Source: Gorsachius magnificus
Taxonomy: Eukaryota > Chordata > Aves > Pelecaniformes > Ardeidae
Length of the DNA stretch: 64,000 nt
Assembly (NCBI GenBank): GCA_034008185.1
Contig: CM067109.1
Span: forward strand, 496,001-560,000
Direction: 5' to 3'
Shown: positions 48,701-64,000 of the stretch, in pieces
Numbering within the stretch: position 1 is the stretch's first letter
Layout: the number at the start of each line of letters is the position of its first letter
Made by a program: the position numbers and the translations under genes
Notes under the pieces: model-generated
The model's database searches: none
What the model saw: the letters and a program-made list of their open reading frames with translations, nothing else
What the model was told of the DNA's origin: nothing

Positions 48701-49819
48701 TGAGTTGAGTGTGGCCAAGAGTATTAGAGATCACGTTAGAGCACCTGGTCAGGTAGTTTATTCCCTCTGTAAATTGGGTCTGGAAGGAATTGCCCGCCTT
48801 CCTGTCACAGAAAATTAAAATTACATGGTAAAATGTGTTACAGAAATACAGTTTAAGTTTGGGCTGTTCTTCTTCCCTCTCCTGCAGGCAGGTTAATTAT
48901 AACGGTTTGATCTCCTGTTGTTGTAGGTTGATGTGTTGATGCCTAATGTTGGGGAGATTGTTGGAGGCTCTATGCGTATCTGGGACAGTGAGGAGCTACT
49001 CGAAGGCTATAAGAGGGAAGGCATTGATCCCACGCCGTACTACTGGTATACTGATCAGGTTTGTAAAACAGATTAGATATGCTTCTTGACAGATATCATA
49101 CCTGATTTTTTTTTTTTTTTTTTAATTGCTCTTAAAATGATGCAGTCTAAATTGGAAACGTGTTTTTGGTGGCCCAGAGTAGCTAGTCACTTAACCATTG
49201 GCAAAGCGCGATGGGTGACGGTTCCCATGCCGTTAAAGTTGCTGCTGTTCGCTGCAGTTGCACGCTGCCATTGCCAGATCACCTGCGCCGGGCTGCTCTG
49301 GGTGGGGGCATCCCTCTCATAATGTCTTCTGCAATGTCTGTGAAGCCCTTGCTGTTAGGTAAAGAGGGGTTGCCCTTTACAAGCCCAAGCTAAGCTCTAG
49401 CTAGCGTGAGGGGAGGAGCAAAGGAATGGTTGAAAAAGAATGGCTAAGACTTTCTTTTTCACCTTCCTTTTTCCTCTTTCTGTCCTTACTCTGCCCCCAG
49501 GAAACTCAGGACAACTGAGCACAAGTATCTTGCCTGGAAAGAGCATGGTCCGTTTTCCTCAGTGCTCAGGAAGTAATCTTGAAGGGGTTGTTTTGTTTTG
49601 TTTTTTTTTTCCTGGTGGTATTACTGCAATTACCATATAAATAATAACAAAATGTTTAATATCTACTTTCTGATTTTAATTTCACAGAGAAAATACGGTA
49701 CATGCCCTCATGGTGGATATGGTTTGGGATTAGAACGGTTCCTAACCTGGATTCTGAACAGGCACCATATCCGAGATGTCTGTCTCTACCCACGCTTCGT
49801 CCAGCGCTGCAAACCTTAG
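36741..49819 (+). CDS. NARS1: NARS1, cytosolic asparaginyl-tRNA synthetase, 15 exons, apparent ACG start
   Basis: Class IIb aminoacyl-tRNA synthetase that activates asparagine with ATP and charges tRNA-Asn in the cytosol. Coding exons: 36741-36759, 37621-37703, 37914-37979, 38084-38176, 38615-38704, 39925-40003, 41012-41082, 41358-41444, 45036-45257, 45659-45858, 46283-46418, 47460-47573, 48192-48323, 48927-49058, 49688-49819. Splice phases are consistent and give 1656 bases, or 551 residues plus stop; human has 548. Exons 2-15 match the human protein closely from [17 protein letters not shown] to [10 protein letters not shown]. Exon 1 is the weak point. The only frame that joins exon 2 contains no ATG after an in-frame TGA at 36693. 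The best candidate start is ACG at 36741, followed by codons for AALVL. The start is therefore uncertain; the rest is secure. Confidence 0.93.
36808..36828. repeat. GCGGT pentanucleotide repeat
   Basis: About four copies of GCGGT in NARS1 intron 1, within the CpG island, 50 bases after the exon 1 donor. Confidence 0.8.
36965..37118 (-). mobile_element. CR1 LINE 3' end in NARS1 intron 1
   Basis: Begins with CATAGAACCATAGAATAATG, the reverse complement of the CR1 terminal repeats, followed by GGGTGGGAAGGGACCCCCAG. Bases 36987-37118 are the same by eye as 51650-51781 in the larger CR1 copy downstream, which indicates a young subfamily. It splits the CpG-rich DNA into two parts. Confidence 0.92.
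37621..38704 (+). other. NARS1: NARS1 exons 2-5: eukaryotic N-terminal extension
   Basis: Exons 37621-37703, 37914-37979, 38084-38176 and 38615-38704 encode about residues 7-117, the extension that eukaryotic AsnRS has in front of the bacterial-type core. Recognisable pieces are [29 protein letters not shown] and the Lys/Glu-rich [20 protein letters not shown]. The first in-frame ATG after exon 1 is in exon 3, at 37920. Confidence 0.93.
39925..41444 (+). other. NARS1: NARS1 exons 6-8: OB-fold anticodon-binding domain
   Basis: Exons 39925-40003, 41012-41082 and 41358-41444 encode about residues 118-196. [34 protein letters not shown] and [12 protein letters not shown] are typical of the beta-barrel that binds the tRNA anticodon in class IIb synthetases. 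Confidence 0.94.
41487..42071 (-). mobile_element. Solitary LTR of an avian endogenous retrovirus (ERVL-like)
   Basis: On the minus strand the element begins TGTGCTGGGTTTGGCTGG and ends GGTTAAACCACAACA, the TG...CA boundaries of a family I recognise as a common bird ERVL-type LTR. On the plus strand it reads TGTTGTGGTTTAACCCC to CCAGCACA, 585 bases. Flanking pentamers are ACAGT on the left and ACATT on the right, a plausible 5-base target duplication with one difference. No internal retroviral genes are present. It lies in NARS1 intron 8. The family name is from memory and should be checked. Confidence 0.8.
44398..44765 (-). mobile_element. CR1 LINE, old diverged copy
   Basis: Reverse-complement CR1 features: CACAGAATGGTTTTGGTTGG at the left end, a CATTTCACCACCCTGGGAAG block near 44560, and GCTGAACACATCCAAGAGAG near 44639. 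It is considerably more diverged than the CR1 copies at 36965 and 51630. Confidence 0.8.
45036..49819 (+). other. NARS1: NARS1 exons 9-15: class II catalytic core
   Basis: Exon 9 (45036-45257) carries the hinge, [15 protein letters not shown], and motif 1. Exon 10 (45659-45858) carries [17 protein letters not shown] and motif 2, [14 protein letters not shown], which runs into exon 11 ([10 protein letters not shown]). Exons 12-14 complete the core, with [10 protein letters not shown] in exon 14. Exon 15 (49688-49819) holds motif 3, [13 protein letters not shown], and the stop TAG at 49817-49819. No catalytic residue looks altered compared with human. Confidence 0.95.
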
Positions 49820-51110
49820 CCATCCGTGTGATAAACTCCCAGAAAACTGAGCAACTGGTGCCTGGAAAGGAATGATACGCGCTGCTCTACTACAGCCTGT
49901 CTGAGAGCAAGACTTGCCGCAACATGTTGCTAATACAAATACTAATTTAGAGTGTGAAAAGGGAAAGAAACTACCCCCTTTTTTAAGGAAAATGCTACTA
50001 ATTATCTGGAAGAAGCCTTAGAAAAAATTGTTAGGTGCATTTATGCACTCAAGTCAACATAAATCAAAGATCCCTGTAAGCTGTCATTTAAAAAACCAGA
50101 TGCGCTTCTATTTTTAATTTCTGTGACTTAAAGGAAAATATGCTGGCCACTTGAGTTTTGGGTTGTTTTTTTTTTTTAAATTTGCATTAATTTTAATTTG
50201 TTTCCTCTTGTGGTTTCTTGTTGGAGAAATCAGGAGTTCAAGCTCTTTACATTCCCAAATACTGACCTCTGAGGGCGGTATGAAAAGATGGCATCTAAAG
50301 AGCCCAGCCAAGTATAAAAATGGGAATAATGATTTTAAGCGCTGCAGTTTCTAATCTCCTACTGTTTCTAGTGGACGTCCTGTTTGAGTTTATTCAGCAG
50401 CAAGGTATGTAGGATTGAGCACGGAATTCTACTGCAAGAGACATGGGTTGGGTTTTTTTTTTTCCCAAATTCTTGGTTAAAGTGGTGAGGCTGATGGTGA
50501 GGTCGGCTTTGCAGCAGGCTTCCCGATAGCTGGAGATGAAGCGCCGCAGTGGGTCCATGCACACCCAGCCCACGCTGAATTACAGCAGGAGGGGACGTTG
50601 TTAGCTCCTGGGCACTGGGATCTTTGTGTGCCTTCCAAATTGAGAGACTGCCTTCTGTTTCAAAGCAGAAATGGCTTGACTGGCTTGCTGTCCTCTCCAG
50701 GTGAATTGTAGTTCAAGCAGGGCGTTCCCACCTCGCGCTGAGGTATGTTTTCATAGTAGAGCAGTTCCGTGTTTCCTAGCTGGCTCTGTGCTCTCTTGTG
50801 CTGCTGCATCTGAGCAGATTCTCTGGCTGTAATCAAGTTATCAAATACAATTAATTAAATATTAAATATGTTGAGCCATCTGTATGCTTTTTAGTCATAA
50901 ATAGAGCAGTCCATATTACTAGAGAGAAAAAAAATTGGTAGGTGCATCCCTTACTACCTGCACTGAGACTTGATCTGGATCTGCCATTCCTAGAATTGTT
51001 GAGCTGTGCAGTACCCATATTTTTGTAAGAAGTGATTGGTTTTCCTCATCTTGCATGTTACGTCTATAAACTGGTCTAAATCAGCAACCAATAAATTATG
51101 GCAACACAAG
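49820..51110 (+). other. NARS1: NARS1 3' UTR
   Basis: Non-coding sequence after the stop. The first AATAAA I find is at 51090-51095 (CCAATAAATT), implying about 1.3 kb of UTR. A shorter transcript using a variant signal is possible. No repeat was recognised within it. Confidence 0.5.
51090..51095 (+). terminator. NARS1: Candidate NARS1 polyadenylation signal AATAAA
   Basis: First AATAAA downstream of the NARS1 stop codon, followed by GT-rich sequence (GGTGGTGTG at about 51111) that could serve as the downstream element. Confidence 0.5.
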
Positions 51111-51629
51111 GTGGTGTGCAAGATGGTAGTTCTTGACCAGTAATGTCTGTTCCTTTCCTTTCACTTACGCTTTGTAGCTTATCTGCTTAATACAGTCTGT
51201 GCTGGCATAGGCAGCGTCTGTGCAGGCAGAAGCACAGGAACAGTGAATTTTCAAGTGCAGAAACACATACCCCAAAAACCAGAACTAGCTTTTTTTCTTC
51301 TTAAACTAAATCCCCATTAATTAGGGGCTGACTGAGGTCTGAGGCGGTGGGTGAGAATTCTGCTGAGAATGACCCCAAGATTTAAAAAAAAAACCAAACA
51401 TTTTTAAAAGGGTCTTCAGCTTCTTTGGTGCCTAACTGCACAACCCTAAGTGATGCCCAAGTATATATTTTACCTAGCATGCCCGCTTGCAAAGAAAACC
51501 TTACCAATGTAAGCCCGGCGTGACGCAAGGCATCTTAATTTCGCTTCAGAAAATTAGATATTGGGGCTTTTTGCTTGTTTTGATGATGGGGGTGCCTTAA
51601 TCTCTAATGTTTGAGCCCCTGTGGTAACG

Positions 51630-52400
51630 GTCATAGAACCGCAGAATGTTTTGGGTGGGAAGGGACCCCCAGAGGTCCCCCAGCCCAACCCCCCTGCAGG
51701 AGCAGGGACACCTTGAACCACATCAGGTTGCTCACAGCCCCGGCCAACCTGGCCTGGAATGGTCCCAGGGATGGGGCCTCCACCCCCTCTCTGGGCAACC
51801 CCTGCCAGGGTTTCACCACCCTCACTGGAAAGAATTTCTGCCTTAGATCCAGCCTAAACCTACCCTGGTTTAGTTTAAAGCCATCCCCCCTTGTCCTGTC
51901 CCAGCTGGCCCTGCTAAAAAGCTTGTCCCCCCCTTTCCTCTGGGCCCCCTTGAAGCCCTGACCGGCCGCACTCAGCTCTGCCCGCAGCCTCCTCTGCTCC
52001 AGGCTGAACACCCCCAACTCTCCCAGCCTGGCCTCAGAGCAGAGGGGCTCCAGCCCTCGCAGCATTTTAGTAGCCCCTCGGAGCATTTTAGTAGCCCTCC
52101 CCTGGCCCCGCTCCAACAGCTCCATGTCCTCCTTGTGCTGAGGGCTCCCGAGCTGGACGCAGGGCTCCAGGGGGGCCCCGGGGCCACGCTTCTCCTGATG
52201 CAGCCCAGGGCAGGGTTGGCTTCTGGGCTGCCAGCGCCCATGGCCGGCTCATGGCCAGCTTCTCATCCATCAGTGCCCCCAGGTCCCTCTGGGCAGGGCT
52301 GCTCTCCAGCCCTTCACCCCCTCAGCCTGTGTGGATACCGGGGGTTACCCCGACCCAGGGGCAGGACCTTGCCCTTGCCCTTGTTGAACCACGGTCGCAC
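51630..52400 (-). mobile_element. CR1 LINE copy between NARS1 and FECH
   Basis: The longest CR1 in the window. It begins TCATAGAACCGCAGAATG (degraded terminal repeats) and continues with all the CR1 3' landmarks in reverse complement. These include CCTCTGCTCCAGGCTGAACA near 51990, a block on the Rous-like CCTCCTTGTGCTGAGGGCTC near 52128, and CAGGACCTTGCCCTTGCCCT near 52363. It ends in GTTGAACC before the FECH CpG island. A 21-base unit containing AGCATTTTAGTAGCCC is duplicated in tandem at 52061 and 52082. Confidence 0.92.
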
Positions 52401-52584
52401 TGTGGAGGACGGCCGGGGGAGGACAGCCTGAGGGATTCCCGCGTCGCCCCCGCCCGCGTCGCCCCCCCCCCCCCCTCCCGGCACCGCCTCCGCTGCCTAC
52501 GGAGGCGGTGCCGGGGGGAGGGGGGGGGGTGGGCGGTGACGGAGGCGGTGGCGCCGAGGGGCGGCGGCGGGGCCGTCTGAGGGA
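52401..52584 (+). promoter_or_regulatory. FECH: FECH CpG-island promoter with GC hairpin
   Basis: GC- and CpG-rich DNA leads into the FECH start. Bases 52477-52492 and 52500-52515 are perfect 16-base inverted arms around a 7-base loop, flanked by a run of 14 C on the left and G-rich sequence on the right. No TATA box is present. CAAGATGGCCGC at about 52603-52614, overlapping the second Met codon, resembles a YY1 site. Confidence 0.6.
52477..52515. repeat. Perfect 16-base inverted repeat in FECH promoter
   Basis: Left arm CCCGGCACCGCCTCCG (52477-52492), loop CTGCCTA, right arm CGGAGGCGGTGCCGGG (52500-52515). C14 on the left (52462-52475) faces G-rich sequence on the right, which could extend the stem with a bulge or form a G-quadruplex. 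Confidence 0.9.
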
Positions 52585-63442
<10,858 letters not shown>

Positions 63443-64000
63443 GTATGGATTTGTATGAGCGCCTTTGAAATTAGCAGCCAGAATGAGAGGTGTGAACTGA
63501 GCAGGTCTGATACGTTATCAAACTGGCATTCCCTGGGGCTTTCCTAGATAGCAGGAGAAACCTGGTATCATTGCATTGCCAGCTGACTTTAAAACAACAA
63601 AGAATTAAGTAAATACAGATGTTTATTATAGAGTTTCCTTTTTAGAAATATTTGCTACCAGTAAAACCATGGTATAACGTTAAGCAACAGAAACGTTCTG
63701 AGGAAACACTTCACTTAGATCACATCTTAGCTTCTAACAAACCTTGCAAGATTTTTAGCTATAGTACGTATTAAAAGAATGAACCTACTTGCTGATTTAG
63801 GCTGTGTTTATATTTGTTCTTAAAAAAAACCATACTTGAGAAGAATAAAAGGAACGCTTCAGTTTGAGGGTACATTTTAGTTATGGTAATGAAATGTCTC
63901 TTGTCTACTGTGTATGAAATTACAGGAGGATGGTTATTTCATGCCAGATGTTTTGGCCTGGTAATGTGTGAAAGTGACCACCACGCACATCTTGTTTTAA
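63443..64000 (+). other. FECH: FECH intron 6, partial
   Basis: No further FECH exon is found before the window ends; the next expected exon would start near CFADHILKEL. Nothing else is recognised. Confidence 0.8.

Noticed and set aside
48030..48734. 234-codon open frame on the minus strand
   Set aside because: It lies antisense to NARS1 exon 13 and its flanking introns. The sequence has no domain or splice context I recognise.
51631..52125. 164-codon minus-strand frame with SLEQRRLR-type sequence
   Set aside because: This is translation of the CR1 3' region, a common false gene in bird annotations.

Overview
This is vertebrate nuclear DNA, almost certainly from a bird. It holds three intron-rich protein genes, all on the + strand, in the order ATP8B1, NARS1, FECH. 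The avian call rests on several CR1 LINE fragments with the typical ATTCTATGATTCTATG 3' end, two LTR copies of families common in bird genomes, short introns, and this gene order. The same three genes are neighbours on human 18q21 and, from memory, on the avian Z chromosome. I cannot name the species. No prokaryotic system, CRISPR array, rRNA or tRNA gene was seen.

Layout. Bases 1-8835 are non-coding DNA upstream of the first ATP8B1 coding exon, probably a 5' intron. ATP8B1 (8848-34236) is complete in 27 coding exons. Its reading frame stays open across every splice junction and gives 1252 residues, against 1251 in human. Two of its introns use GC donors. Its 3' UTR contains a CR1 fragment and a polyadenylation signal near 35647. 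A CpG island at about 36350-36960 is the NARS1 promoter and first exon. NARS1 runs to its stop at 49819 in 15 exons. The expected start codon reads ACG instead of ATG, which is the most notable oddity in the window. After the NARS1 3' UTR and a 770-bp CR1 copy, a second CpG island holds the start of FECH (from 52585). FECH exons 1-6 lie in the window and the gene continues past the right edge.

The three genes do unrelated housekeeping or tissue jobs and do not form a pathway. ATP8B1 is a plasma-membrane phospholipid flippase. NARS1 charges cytosolic tRNA-Asn. FECH inserts iron into protoporphyrin IX in mitochondria. Coding exons were placed by matching translated segments to remembered human proteins and requiring consistent splice phase. 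Repeats were recognised by eye, so their ends are approximate. I did not find an undescribed biological system. The points worth a second look are the NARS1 start codon, the two GC-AG introns, the unresolved end of FECH exon 1 next to a 13-G run, a hairpin in the FECH promoter, and repeat structures around the promoters.
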